DNA of 64,000 bases, from contig CAYOJW010000001.1 in the NCBI GenBank assembly GCA_964404445.1, positions 248,001-312,000 on the forward strand. The letters are read 5' to 3'. The position numbers and the translations under genes are program-made. The notes under the pieces were generated by a model. That model did no database searches and was not told where the DNA came from. It saw only the letters and a list, made by a program, of their open reading frames with translations. This DNA comes from UBA2336 sp964404445 (lineage in GTDB: Bacteria > Bacteroidota > Bacteroidia > Cytophagales > Cyclobacteriaceae). Below, piece after piece: positions 1 to 8,798 of the stretch; the first letter of the stretch is position 1; each line of letters opens with the position of its first letter.

Positions 1-1
1 C

Positions 2-1237
2 ATGACCTGCGAGGAAGATTATATTTCTAAAATCAACTTTGCGTTGTCGTACATTAATTTCCCCGGCCAACCGTCACGTGAAATCATGGGCTCGTGGGAT
101 AAGTTGGTAGGTTCGCTTATGGGCAGCGAATCTTTCGGGAAAACCGTAAGCGGAAACAATTTTTTGAAAAAGAAGGTAGAAGAACTAACAGCCGGAATAA
201 CAGAACCTGAACAGAAAATGGCTGCAATCCACAACTATGTAAAAACTTCGTTAGAGTGGACTAAGGTTTCGGATGCGCTGGCCGACAACCTGAAAGACGT
301 GTTTGAAAAAAAGAAAGGCACTGCCGGTGATATTAACCTGGCGCTTGCTTCTATGCTTGATAAGGCTGGTTTTTCAGTCGATTTGCTTATTCTGAGCACA
401 CGTGAACACGGCTTTATCCGAAAACCGTTTCCAATAGCCAGCCAAATTAATTACGTTGTGGCTTCGGTGGTTATTGGCGAAAAACGTTACTACTTAGATG
501 CTACCGAAAAATTTCTGCCGATAAACGTGTTGCCCGAACGCTGTTTAAATGGCGAAGGCATTCTCATTTCGCAAAACAAAACGTTTAAGTGGGTAAATCT
601 GGAGTCGGGCGTGAAATCAAAAACCGTTGTTAACACCGATCTTACCCTCGCAGCAGACGGCTCGCTTACAGGCAGCCTTTCGTTTTCGCGTGACGGGTAC
701 GATGCCCACAAAATGCGAAGCCGATATGCCTCGAATGGCGAAGAAACATACATAAAAAATTTCGCGGGAGCTGATAAAGAAATCGCATCGACCAAATTTG
801 AAAACATCGACAACCTGAATGTTTCCGTAAAAGAGTTGCACGAGCTAACACTAAATGAAATGGCCGATGTGGCCGGTGATGCCATTTACCTGAACCCGCT
901 TATCGGTTACAATTTTTCTGAAAACCCCTTTAAGCTCAGTGAACGCATATACCCGGTTGATTTTGGTAGTCCGTTCGAGAAAATGGTTATCGGTAAAATC
1001 ACACTGCCCGAAGGTTATGTAATTGATGAATTGCCAAAAAGCAAGATTTTGGCGTTGCCTAATAACATGGGTAGGTTTGTGTACAGTGTAACCACTATTG
1101 GTAACACCATTAGCTATACATCAAGTTTTTCGATCAACAAGGCCCTCTTTGTACAGAATGAATACCCGTTGTTGCGTGAGTTTTACACGCAGGTTGTTGC
1201 CAAGCAGGCTGAACAAATTGTATTAAAAAGAAAATAG
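2..1237 (+). CDS. DUF3857/transglutaminase-like/DUF3858 protein, C-terminal part (5' end outside window)
   Basis: The reading frame is open from the window edge, so the true N-terminus (probably a signal peptide and DUF3857 domain) lies upstream. The visible part has a transglutaminase-like core around residues 70-180 of the fragment and a beta-rich C-terminal half typical of DUF3858. The usual catalytic Cys is replaced: the motif reads GTAGDINLAL, while the YYLDAT aspartate segment is kept, so it is probably not an active peptidase or transglutaminase. Cys-less members of this family are common in Bacteroidota. The stop codon is 4 nt before the next gene, a paralog that keeps the Cys, so the two probably form one operon for periplasmic or outer-membrane proteins. 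The cellular role is unknown. Confidence 0.8.
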   Translation: MTCEEDYISKINFALSYINFPGQPSREIMGSWDKLVGSLMGSESFGKTVSGNNFLKKKVEELTAGITEPEQKMAAIHNYVKTSLEWTKVSDALADNLKDVFEKKKGTAGDINLALASMLDKAGFSVDLLILSTREHGFIRKPFPIASQINYVVASVVIGEKRYYLDATEKFLPINVLPERCLNGEGILISQNKTFKWVNLESGVKSKTVVNTDLTLAADGSLTGSLSFSRDGYDAHKMRSRYASNGEETYIKNFAGADKEIASTKFENIDNLNVSVKELHELTLNEMADVAGDAIYLNPLIGYNFSENPFKLSERIYPVDFGSPFEKMVIGKITLPEGYVIDELPKSKILALPNNMGRFVYSVTTIGNTISYTSSFSINKALFVQNEYPLLREFYTQVVAKQAEQIVLKRK

Positions 1238-1241
1238 TGTT

Positions 1242-3149
1242 ATGCGTTTAATTATATTCTTAGTTTTCTGCGTATTGGCACAAGCCGTGTTAGGGGCAGA
1301 CCCGAAATATCCGGTGAGTGATATTCCAGAAGAAATGAAAAAAGGCATGTACGGAGTTATCCGTGATGAGCAAACCATTCTAACTATTCAATCCAAAAAC
1401 GCATCTTCGCTTTATTATAAAAAGGTAATTACCATCCTTAATTCAAAAGCAAACCGTTATGCTTCGTTAGTGGTGGGCTACGACAAAATGCGAAGCATTA
1501 AAACCTTCCGGGCAACCGTGTACGATGCTCAGGGAAAAGAAATCAAGAAGCTTAAACAAAACGAAATCCGCGACCAAAGTGATTACGATGGTGCGGGTGC
1601 TTATAGCGATGTCCGTCTAAAATATGCCAATCTTGCACAAGCTGTTTACCCCTACACTATTGAACTGGAGTATGAAGTACAAATGAAGTTTTTATACTCC
1701 GCTCCTGATTTCTTTCTTTATAATGATGACGAAGTGAGTATCCAGCAAAGCACTTATAAAATTGTATATCCTGTTCATCTAAAGCCACGAACAAAATTAT
1801 TCAAGGTAAACGCACCAACTACAGAGTTTACCAAAGACGGGAAAGAAGTAATGTCGTGGTCATTTGAAAAGGTTATCCCACAAAAATTTGAACCGTTTTC
1901 ACCCGATTCTGAAAAAATTATCCCCAACATCAAAACGTCACCCATAGAATTTGATTATGCCGGATATGCCGGCAACATGAGTTCGTGGAAAGAATATGGA
2001 ATGTGGCAACTTAAATTAAATGAGGGTAGAGACCAATTGCCAGAAGCAACCCGTCAAAAAGTAAAAGAATTAACCCGTAACGCAACAAGTGATGAGGAAA
2101 AGGTTAAAATTCTATACACATACCTCCAAAGTAAAACGCGCTACGTTAGCATTCAACTTGGAATTGGGGGGTTTCAACCCTTTGAAGCAAAGGTGGTCGA
2201 TCAAACCGGATATGGCGATTGTAAAGCTTTATCAAATTATATGGTCGCCCTGTTGAAAGAAGTTGGTATAACAGGATATTATGCTACCATCATGGCCGGT
2301 AGAAATGAAGCAGAAGTAGACAAAGATTTCCCCAGTGATCAATCAAACCATGTGATCGTTGCTGTACCTAATAAAAGTGATACGCTTTGGTTAGAGTGTA
2401 CCAGCCAATCAAATCCTTTCGGATGGCTCGGAAGTTTTACAAATGATCGGTATGCTTTATTAACCACACCGGATGGCGGTGTTTTGGTAAAAACTCCCGA
2501 TGTTGCCACCGAGCACAATACTCAAATAAGAAAAGCCATTGTAAACTTAACCGCTTCAGGCGATGCCACCGCCAAAATCGAAACCATCTACGCTGGAATG
2601 CAGTATGAGAATAATGGGCTTGATTTTATTCTCGACAACCAATTTGATGAACAGAAAAAATGGGTAGAGGCAAATACCAACATTGCCACGTTCGACATCA
2701 ACTCGTTTAAAATGCAAAACGTGAAGGACAAAATTCCTTCGGCCATTGTTTCGTTAGACCTCAATTTACGGAAACTGGCATCGGTTAGCGGTAAACGTTT
2801 GTTTGTTACACCCAACCTGATGAACCGCTCTACTTACGTGCCTGAAAAAATCGCTGAACGAAAAACTCCTGTTGTACAAAGAACAACCTACATCGACATT
2901 GATTCAATCCATTACACGCTGCCCGAAGGCATTTACCCTGAGTTCGTTCCCGAACCGGTTGTTATCAAATCGGCCTTTGGTGAATACGAAGCTTCTTATA
3001 AAATCGATGACCAGGGGCTTTTCTATATCCGAAAAATTAAAATGAACAAAGGCAAGTTCCCGGCCAGCAGCTATCCGGAAATGATCGATTTTTATAAAAA
3101 CATCAACAAGGCCGACAACGCAAAGCTGGTGTTTCTGAACAAAACCTGA
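1242..3149 (+). CDS. DUF3857 domain-containing transglutaminase-family protein
   Basis: This is a 635-aa secreted protein with a signal peptide ending near residue 19 (LGA-DP). Residues about 50-200 are the DUF3857 beta domain. Residues about 270-390 are a transglutaminase core with the nucleophile at Cys327 (YGDCKAL), the histidine in NHVIVAVP and an acidic residue in LWLECT. The C-terminal part is beta-rich. Proteins with this architecture are widespread in Bacteroidota and their substrates are unknown. It follows the Cys-less paralog by 4 nt, suggesting co-expression. A hairpin terminator lies about 25 nt downstream. Confidence 0.85.
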   Translation: MRLIIFLVFCVLAQAVLGADPKYPVSDIPEEMKKGMYGVIRDEQTILTIQSKNASSLYYKKVITILNSKANRYASLVVGYDKMRSIKTFRATVYDAQGKEIKKLKQNEIRDQSDYDGAGAYSDVRLKYANLAQAVYPYTIELEYEVQMKFLYSAPDFFLYNDDEVSIQQSTYKIVYPVHLKPRTKLFKVNAPTTEFTKDGKEVMSWSFEKVIPQKFEPFSPDSEKIIPNIKTSPIEFDYAGYAGNMSSWKEYGMWQLKLNEGRDQLPEATRQKVKELTRNATSDEEKVKILYTYLQSKTRYVSIQLGIGGFQPFEAKVVDQTGYGDCKALSNYMVALLKEVGITGYYATIMAGRNEAEVDKDFPSDQSNHVIVAVPNKSDTLWLECTSQSNPFGWLGSFTNDRYALLTTPDGGVLVKTPDVATEHNTQIRKAIVNLTASGDATAKIETIYAGMQYENNGLDFILDNQFDEQKKWVEANTNIATFDINSFKMQNVKDKIPSAIVSLDLNLRKLASVSGKRLFVTPNLMNRSTYVPEKIAERKTPVVQRTTYIDIDSIHYTLPEGIYPEFVPEPVVIKSAFGEYEASYKIDDQGLFYIRKIKMNKGKFPASSYPEMIDFYKNINKADNAKLVFLNKT

Positions 3150-3173
3150 TCAGTATTACTTAACCGATTATTG

Positions 3174-3204
3174 AATGAGTGCTCGATAGGCGCTCATTTG
3201 TTTT
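3174..3204 (+). terminator. Rho-independent terminator after the transglutaminase pair
   Basis: A 9-bp stem (AATGAGTGC pairing with GCGCTCATT, one G-U pair) has a 7-nt loop and runs into TTTGTTTT. It sits 25 nt after the transglutaminase stop and before the acyltransferase gene. Confidence 0.6.
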
Positions 3205-3253
3205 ACCCAAAAACTCAAATACTTATTAACTTGCGTGCTTCAAAAACGTTGGC

Positions 3254-4123
3254 ATGTTGTTTATCCGGCTCTTCTCGCGGTTGCCCTTAGCGGTACTCTA
3301 CCTGTTTGCCGACCTGGTTTTCTTTTTTGCTTACTATATAGTACGGTACAGGCGTAAGCTCGTTCAAAAAAACCTGAAGCGGTCGTTCCCCGAAAAACCA
3401 AAACAGGAACGTGCGCACATTGAGCGCGAGTTTTATCACAACTTGTGCGATTATGCTGTTGAAACACTCAAGCTGCTTACCATCAGCAAAGAAGAACTAC
3501 ACAGGCGCGTTACGTTTACAAACAAGCATCTGTTGGAAAAATACATAAACAAAAACCAGTCGCTTATCGGGCTGGCCTCTCATCAGTTTAACTGGGAGTG
3601 GCTGCTGGTAGCCGGCAACCTGCACTTTGCGCTGGATTTTGTTTATCAGCCTGTACAAAATAAATTTTTTGAAAACCTCATGCTCTCCTGCCGCACACGT
3701 TTTGGCGGGCACGCCATTAAACGGAACGAATTAGCCCGCGACATTATCAGGCATCGTGAAAACTGGCGCATCATCGCCATCGTGGCCGACCAATATCCCG
3801 GCCAGCGGAAAGACAAAAAATATATAACCAATTTTCTTGACCAGGAAACAGCTTTCTTCCAGGGCACTAACCAAATCGCCTCACTAACACAATACCCAGC
3901 CGTTTTTACGTCCATCCGTAAAGTGAAACGTGGTTTTTATGAAGTCGAATTTGTGTTGCTTACCGAGCCTCCTTATGTAAAGGATCAGGAACCGGTTATC
4001 GAAACGTATGCAGCGGCAGCCGAAAAATTGATACACGAATATCCGCCCGGTTGGTTGTGGTCGCATAACCGGTGGAAAAAACGCCACCTTACGCAAGCAT
4101 CTGCGAAAGATCATCGCGCGTAA
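3254..4123 (+). CDS. Lysophospholipid/lipid A-type acyltransferase (HtrB/LpxL family)
   Basis: This 289-aa protein belongs to the LpxL/LpxM (HtrB/MsbB) family, which adds a secondary acyl chain to lipid A precursors or related lipids at the inner-membrane surface. An N-terminal membrane anchor spans about residues 5-30. The catalytic H-x4-E motif is visible as H110-QFNW-E115. The length is close to that of other Bacteroidota members. The substrate (lipid A or an ornithine/glycine lipid precursor) cannot be read from the sequence. Its last 35 nt overlap the 3' end of the convergent SNF2 gene, so the two transcripts must be antisense there. Confidence 0.85.
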   Translation: MLFIRLFSRLPLAVLYLFADLVFFFAYYIVRYRRKLVQKNLKRSFPEKPKQERAHIEREFYHNLCDYAVETLKLLTISKEELHRRVTFTNKHLLEKYINKNQSLIGLASHQFNWEWLLVAGNLHFALDFVYQPVQNKFFENLMLSCRTRFGGHAIKRNELARDIIRHRENWRIIAIVADQYPGQRKDKKYITNFLDQETAFFQGTNQIASLTQYPAVFTSIRKVKRGFYEVEFVLLTEPPYVKDQEPVIETYAAAAEKLIHEYPPGWLWSHNRWKKRHLTQASAKDHRA

Positions 4124-7028
4124 GTTGCTTCATAATGGTTTCTTCGGTAACGATCAGGTCGTTGGTGAGCTTTAGTTTCTTTTGCTGAAGCTGAAGGATT
4201 TTTTCTTCTACCGAATTGCGCGTGATAAACTTATAGGTGAACACTTTTTTCTTTTGGCCGATACGGTGTGCGCGGTCAACCGCCTGGGCTTCCACGGCCG
4301 GGTTCCACCAGGGGTCGAGTATGAATACATAATCTGCTTCGGTCAGGTTAAGACCCAATCCGCCTGCTTTAATAGAGATCAGGAAAACTTTTGTTTTCGG
4401 GTCTTTATTAAATTTCTCGACCTGTTCTTTACGATCGGTGCTGCCGCCATCGAGGTATGCATACGCAATTTTGTGCGATTTCAAATAGTGTTGAACCAAA
4501 CTCAGGTGCTTTACAAACTGGCTAAACACCAACACCTTATGGTCTTCGGCAATGGCGTTCTCTAACATGTGGGTGATGTCTTCCAGTTTACCGGAATCGC
4601 CACTGTAAGAAGGCTCTATCATTTTCGGATGGTTAGCCAACTGGCGTAGTTTGGTTAGTCCCTCTAAAATCATAAAACGGCTGTTGCCGATACCTTCTCT
4701 ATCAATCAGGTCGAGAATTTTACCACGGTAGTACGATTTGGTTTCTTCGTATTTCTTTTCCTGCTCGGTTGTCATCTCACAATACTGGATGTACTCAACC
4801 TTTGCGGGAAGCTCGGTGGCTACCTGCGATTTATGCCTGCGTAGTACAAACGGTTTGATGATTGCATTGAGTTTTTTCGATTTCGTTTCATCGCCCTTCT
4901 TCTCAATCGGTACCTGAAACTCCTGCCGGAAATACGACTGCGCACCCAAAATACCCGGGTTGATAAAACTCATCTGCGACCACAAATCAAGCGTGGTGTT
5001 TTCTAATGGTGTCCCCGTTAACACTAACTTGTGCCGCGACTTCAACTCGCGTACGGCTTTCGCAATATTCGATGACGGGTTTTTGATTACCTGCGATTCG
5101 TCTAAGATAATGTAGTTGAAATAAAATTTTTCAAACAACTCGCTATCTAAGCGTGTGATGCCATACGATGTTAAAATCACATCGTATTTTTCAAAACGTT
5201 TAATGTCTTTGTTGCGAAGCGTGCCCGTATAATTCAAAACCTTTAAATCGGGCGTGAACTTGGCCGCTTCCATTTCCCAGTTGTAGATGAGCGATGTGGG
5301 CATGATGAGCAACGAAGGCCCCGCACCGGCTTCTTTCTCGGCCAGCAACATGGTTAAGGTTTGTACGGTTTTACCCAAACCCATGTCATCGGCCAAACAA
5401 CCGCCTAATTTATATTCGTTAAGAAAGCGTAACCAGTTGTACCCCGCACGCTGATACGGACGCAATTCGCCTTTGAAGCCTTCCGGCAACGGATAGTTTT
5501 TGATTCCGCTGAACGAACTTAGTGACCGGAATTTTTCGCTCAGGTGTACCTTGGCTAAGTTGCCTTCTTCCAGTTCACGTAACAGGTTAACGTGGTGCTT
5601 TTTCAACACCGGCCGTTCTTTATCACCGTGTGTTTCGCTTAATGCGAACAGATCGGCATACCGCGTGAGCCATGCTTCGGGGATGATGGCGATTTCGCCA
5701 TTGGGAAGTTTAAACTCAACCTTCCTTTTCAGGATAAGCTTGCGCAATTCTTTAAACGGAATTTCAAACTCCCCGAATTTTATTTTTGCATGAATATCAA
5801 ACCAGTCGATATTCTCTTTCACCTCAACTTCAATAACCGCCTTGCCTACAAAATATTTTTTATCGTTGCTTTGCGGCTGGCTTACTTCAAAGCCTAAGTT
5901 TAACAGGTTAACGCGGTTTTCATTCAGCCACGAAAATGCTTCCGACTTGGGAATGGCCACGTTAAAATCTTTCATGGGCAGCCCAAGCTTTTGCAGCGTT
6001 TGCAAAAAGTTTTTTTCCAGGTCTGATTTCCGCGTAACGCGATGAAACACATAATCTTTATCGTGCCGTTCAACGGTAACATTTACCGGTACCCGGTTAC
6101 GCCCCTGAAACCGGTGTTTGCCATATTTAAACGATAAATCGAAAACAATTTTTCCGCTTTCATCGCTTTTGTTTTCTTTCATTGAACTATCAAACAAATC
6201 GGCCGCCTGCGAGGTGTGTGCGCTTACCAATTCCGAAAGCGTAAGGATCGGGCGCGGGTCGTACTCATGCTTATTGATTTCAAAACCATTTGCTTCCACA
6301 TCATCGAACGAAGCAATAAGCGGGGCAATAAAACGGTTGTAGTATGTTTCTTCCAGGTTTTTGGGAATCACTACATTTTTTTTGCTTAAAAAAGGTTGCA
6401 GCTTTTTTCCGTCAACATATTTTTCAAACCCGTATAGTTTACCGTTAAGCACAAGCCAGGCGGGGCTTTTACAAACTAAGTAAGCCGACTGGTTGGGCAG
6501 TTCTAATTTTTTGCCCTGGTACATAAGCGTGGGGTAATAGTTGGTGGTGTCGGCCTCACGCATAAAGTGGAATTGAATGGTTGCCTTTTCGGGCATTACT
6601 TCAATTTTTCGCCACGTGGGCTCGCCATCGCTGCCCATTTCATAAAGCATTTTACCTTTTATTAATTCCAGCGCATCGGCACGTTTGCTTTCAATGTGCA
6701 TTTCAATTTGCTCCTGAAGGGCTTCGTTGCCTTTGGTTTTGTTATAGACTTTAGCAAAGAACTCGTCTGACTTCATGGGCTTTCCCACAAAGCGTTTGAT
6801 CACGGCCTCCTGTTCCATCGAATCGGTTAGCTTGATCAGTTCAAAATCGCGATCGTCAAGCCCTTTGGCAAACTCGCGGGCGTTTTTAGAAGAAATGTTC
6901 TGGTGCTGGTAGGTAAGCCTGCCTTTGTCGTCAAGGTGTACAATGTACGATTCAATCAACAACCCTAAATACTCGTGTTGAAACAACGAGTAAATAATTT
7001 GAAACGGTTGTGATGCTGAAACCTTCAT
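4089..7028 (-). CDS. SNF2-family DEAD/DEAH-box helicase/ATPase
   Basis: This is a 979-aa bacterial SNF2 (RapA/HepA-like superfamily 2) ATPase. A long N-terminal half (about 1-500) carries no motif I recognise. The ATPase core follows: Walker A DDMGLGKTVQ with Lys553, motif II DESQ at 643-646 (instead of DEAH), TGTPLENT, and motif VI from about 905 (DPWWNPAVEAQAVDRAHR) ending in RIGQ. Family members remodel nucleoprotein complexes such as stalled RNA polymerase; the precise partner is unknown. The ATG at 7028 is the first in frame after an upstream stop and gives a plausible conserved N-terminus (MKVSASQPFQIIYSLF). The gene overlaps the convergent acyltransferase by 35 nt. Confidence 0.9.
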   Translation of the reverse strand: MKVSASQPFQIIYSLFQHEYLGLLIESYIVHLDDKGRLTYQHQNISSKNAREFAKGLDDRDFELIKLTDSMEQEAVIKRFVGKPMKSDEFFAKVYNKTKGNEALQEQIEMHIESKRADALELIKGKMLYEMGSDGEPTWRKIEVMPEKATIQFHFMREADTTNYYPTLMYQGKKLELPNQSAYLVCKSPAWLVLNGKLYGFEKYVDGKKLQPFLSKKNVVIPKNLEETYYNRFIAPLIASFDDVEANGFEINKHEYDPRPILTLSELVSAHTSQAADLFDSSMKENKSDESGKIVFDLSFKYGKHRFQGRNRVPVNVTVERHDKDYVFHRVTRKSDLEKNFLQTLQKLGLPMKDFNVAIPKSEAFSWLNENRVNLLNLGFEVSQPQSNDKKYFVGKAVIEVEVKENIDWFDIHAKIKFGEFEIPFKELRKLILKRKVEFKLPNGEIAIIPEAWLTRYADLFALSETHGDKERPVLKKHHVNLLRELEEGNLAKVHLSEKFRSLSSFSGIKNYPLPEGFKGELRPYQRAGYNWLRFLNEYKLGGCLADDMGLGKTVQTLTMLLAEKEAGAGPSLLIMPTSLIYNWEMEAAKFTPDLKVLNYTGTLRNKDIKRFEKYDVILTSYGITRLDSELFEKFYFNYIILDESQVIKNPSSNIAKAVRELKSRHKLVLTGTPLENTTLDLWSQMSFINPGILGAQSYFRQEFQVPIEKKGDETKSKKLNAIIKPFVLRRHKSQVATELPAKVEYIQYCEMTTEQEKKYEETKSYYRGKILDLIDREGIGNSRFMILEGLTKLRQLANHPKMIEPSYSGDSGKLEDITHMLENAIAEDHKVLVFSQFVKHLSLVQHYLKSHKIAYAYLDGGSTDRKEQVEKFNKDPKTKVFLISIKAGGLGLNLTEADYVFILDPWWNPAVEAQAVDRAHRIGQKKKVFTYKFITRNSVEEKILQLQQKKLKLTNDLIVTEETIMKQLTRDDLSQMLA

Positions 7029-7127
7029 CGGTAATGATTTTGATGTCCGTTTGTGTAAACGGAACCTCCAAGTTAATCATTTTGCCCGATAAAAACCTTG
7101 AATTTCGGGCAATTTCATACATGGCTC

Positions 7128-8354
7128 TTACAAATTTTTGATCGAGAAAGTCTTTGACGCCAGTACAGCCGGGCGGTAAGCCGTTGCAAAGGTGATGAAC
7201 GAAACCACTAATACAGTGTAGATAAAATCGGTTGCCACAATTTTTACGGGATACCCTTCGCTAACGGCATTTTGCATACCCATCGATACCAGCCCGAATT
7301 GTTGCTGTAACAGGCAGAAAACACCCCCTAAAACAAGACCGGCCACGGAGCCTCCAAACGCGATAAGCGCGCCTTCGCTCAGAAATATTTTTTTGATCAG
7401 CGAGCGGTCGGCACCCATTGCCCCCAGCACCGAAATATCTTTTTTCTTCTCAATGGCCAGCATCATTAAACTAAAAAAAATGTTGATCGCACTAATGCCC
7501 AACAACAGGGTAAAGGCTAAAAACGTAAACAGCTTTTCTATTTTCAGCAAGCGGTATAAATCTTTGTGTTGTTCTTCTAACGTGAGCACCTGAAATTTTT
7601 CACCCAATACCTGTTTCAATGCCTTCTGCACCGTTAATGCCTGGTGCGTATCTTTTATTTTTAGCTCAAGGGCCGTGCGTTTGTTTCCGTACCGCGTTAC
7701 TTCCTGCGCAAAGGTTAAGGGCACGAGAACATAGTTTTCGTCATAATTTTGTATGATCGAAAATGCGCCCCCCGGCAAAATACTTTTGTTTGAATATAAA
7801 CGCGATGGATCGAGCGCCCCGGCTTTCGGACTGTTGATATAATAGAGTTGAAGCGGGAATTGTTCATCGCCAATGGGTATAGACAACGCATATTGTATGC
7901 CCCGACCTACAACGGCATACTGAACGTTGCCCCGTTTAAAAAGCAACTCGCCCGCTACAATGTTTTGAGGCGGTATGCGGTTTTGGTCGATAAAATTATC
8001 GCTTACCCCTTTCAGAATAACAACCTGGTTGGCATCGCGGTAACGGGCATAAGCATAATCTTCAATAACCTCGGTAATCACTTCAACCCCTGCAACATTT
8101 TTAATCGACTGAAGAAGCGGCTCATCCACTACAAATGATTTCCCTTCGGTTGCTTCGATTTTTATTTCGGGATCGAACGAGTGATTGATCGAACGGAGCA
8201 AATCTTCCAGCCCGTTAAAAACCGAAAGCACAATAATTAACGCTGCCGTACAAAACGCCACACTTACCAACGAAAGCACCGAAATGATATTGATGAAATT
8301 TTGCTTCCGCTTCGACAGCAAATATCGTTTTGCGATAAAAAACGGGAGGTTCAA
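7128..8354 (-). CDS. FtsX-like ABC transporter permease (LolC/LolE type)
   Basis: This 408-aa permease has one transmembrane helix near residues 20-45, a large periplasmic domain (about 50-265) and three C-terminal helices (about 270-300, 320-345, 370-395), the LolC/LolE topology. LolCDE extracts lipoproteins from the inner membrane; no ATPase subunit is adjacent, so it must partner with one elsewhere. The N-terminus PFFIAKRYLLSKRKQNFINI is characteristic of Bacteroidota members. It starts 12 nt downstream of the rbfA stop, so the two are probably cotranscribed. Confidence 0.85.
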   Translation of the reverse strand: MNLPFFIAKRYLLSKRKQNFINIISVLSLVSVAFCTAALIIVLSVFNGLEDLLRSINHSFDPEIKIEATEGKSFVVDEPLLQSIKNVAGVEVITEVIEDYAYARYRDANQVVILKGVSDNFIDQNRIPPQNIVAGELLFKRGNVQYAVVGRGIQYALSIPIGDEQFPLQLYYINSPKAGALDPSRLYSNKSILPGGAFSIIQNYDENYVLVPLTFAQEVTRYGNKRTALELKIKDTHQALTVQKALKQVLGEKFQVLTLEEQHKDLYRLLKIEKLFTFLAFTLLLGISAINIFFSLMMLAIEKKKDISVLGAMGADRSLIKKIFLSEGALIAFGGSVAGLVLGGVFCLLQQQFGLVSMGMQNAVSEGYPVKIVATDFIYTVLVVSFITFATAYRPAVLASKTFSIKNL

Positions 8355-8366
8355 TGGCGGGTTGTT

Positions 8367-8735
8367 TTAGTCTTTTCCCTCTTTGGGGATGTTCAGGTTT
8401 TTGATAAGCTGATCCATGCGCTGCGCTTTTTCTTCCACTTCATCTAAATAAAAAATAATCTCGGGGATAATCCTTACCTGATTCCGGATTTTATCGCCCA
8501 ACGCCTTTCGGATTTCCCCTTTATGTGTATTGAGTTTATCCAACACGGCTTGTTTGTCGGGCGCCAACATCATGCTGATGTATATTTTTGCCACGCCTAA
8601 ATCGGGGCTTACCTTAACATCGGCCACGGTGATAAAGGCATGGTCTAATAAGCCGCGCTTGTCGCGTTGAAAAACATCGCTGATTTCTTTTTGAACCAGC
8701 TTTGCAAATTTTAATTGTCGTGTTGAGCCTGCCAT
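8367..8735 (-). CDS. rbfA: 30S ribosome-binding factor A
   Basis: This 122-aa RbfA associates with free 30S subunits during late maturation of the 16S rRNA 5' end. It has the usual KH-like fold pattern: N-terminal QLKFAKLVQKEISDVFQRD, a central VSPDLGVAKIYISMM strand and the C-terminal VRIIPEIIFYLDE region. Length is normal. It is the first gene of a minus-strand pair with the LolC/E-like permease and diverges from the membrane-protein gene at 8799. The spacer between them is very AT-rich. Confidence 0.93.
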   Translation of the reverse strand: MAGSTRQLKFAKLVQKEISDVFQRDKRGLLDHAFITVADVKVSPDLGVAKIYISMMLAPDKQAVLDKLNTHKGEIRKALGDKIRNQVRIIPEIIFYLDEVEEKAQRMDQLIKNLNIPKEGKD

Positions 8736-8798
8736 GAGCGTTTAAAGGTAAAAATTTAAAATTTTAAAATTACCTTCATGCGCGTTTAAAGTTTAGGA
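8736..8798. promoter_or_regulatory. Divergent AT-rich spacer with palindrome (rbfA / membrane protein)
   Basis: This 63-bp divergent intergenic region contains the perfect palindrome TTTAAAATTTTAAA flanked by GGTAA and TTACC arms. A GCGTTTAAAG direct repeat occurs at both ends. It must hold both promoters, but I cannot pick a convincing -7 box on either strand. Confidence 0.35.

Noticed and set aside
490..885. 131-codon minus-strand frame opposite the first transglutaminase gene
   Set aside because: It is antisense to a well-conserved protein, has a Ser/Arg-rich shadow composition and no promoter.
2..1237. Pseudogenisation of the first transglutaminase-like protein because it lacks Cys
   Set aside because: The frame is intact and Cys-less DUF3857 proteins are common, so it is probably functional in another way.
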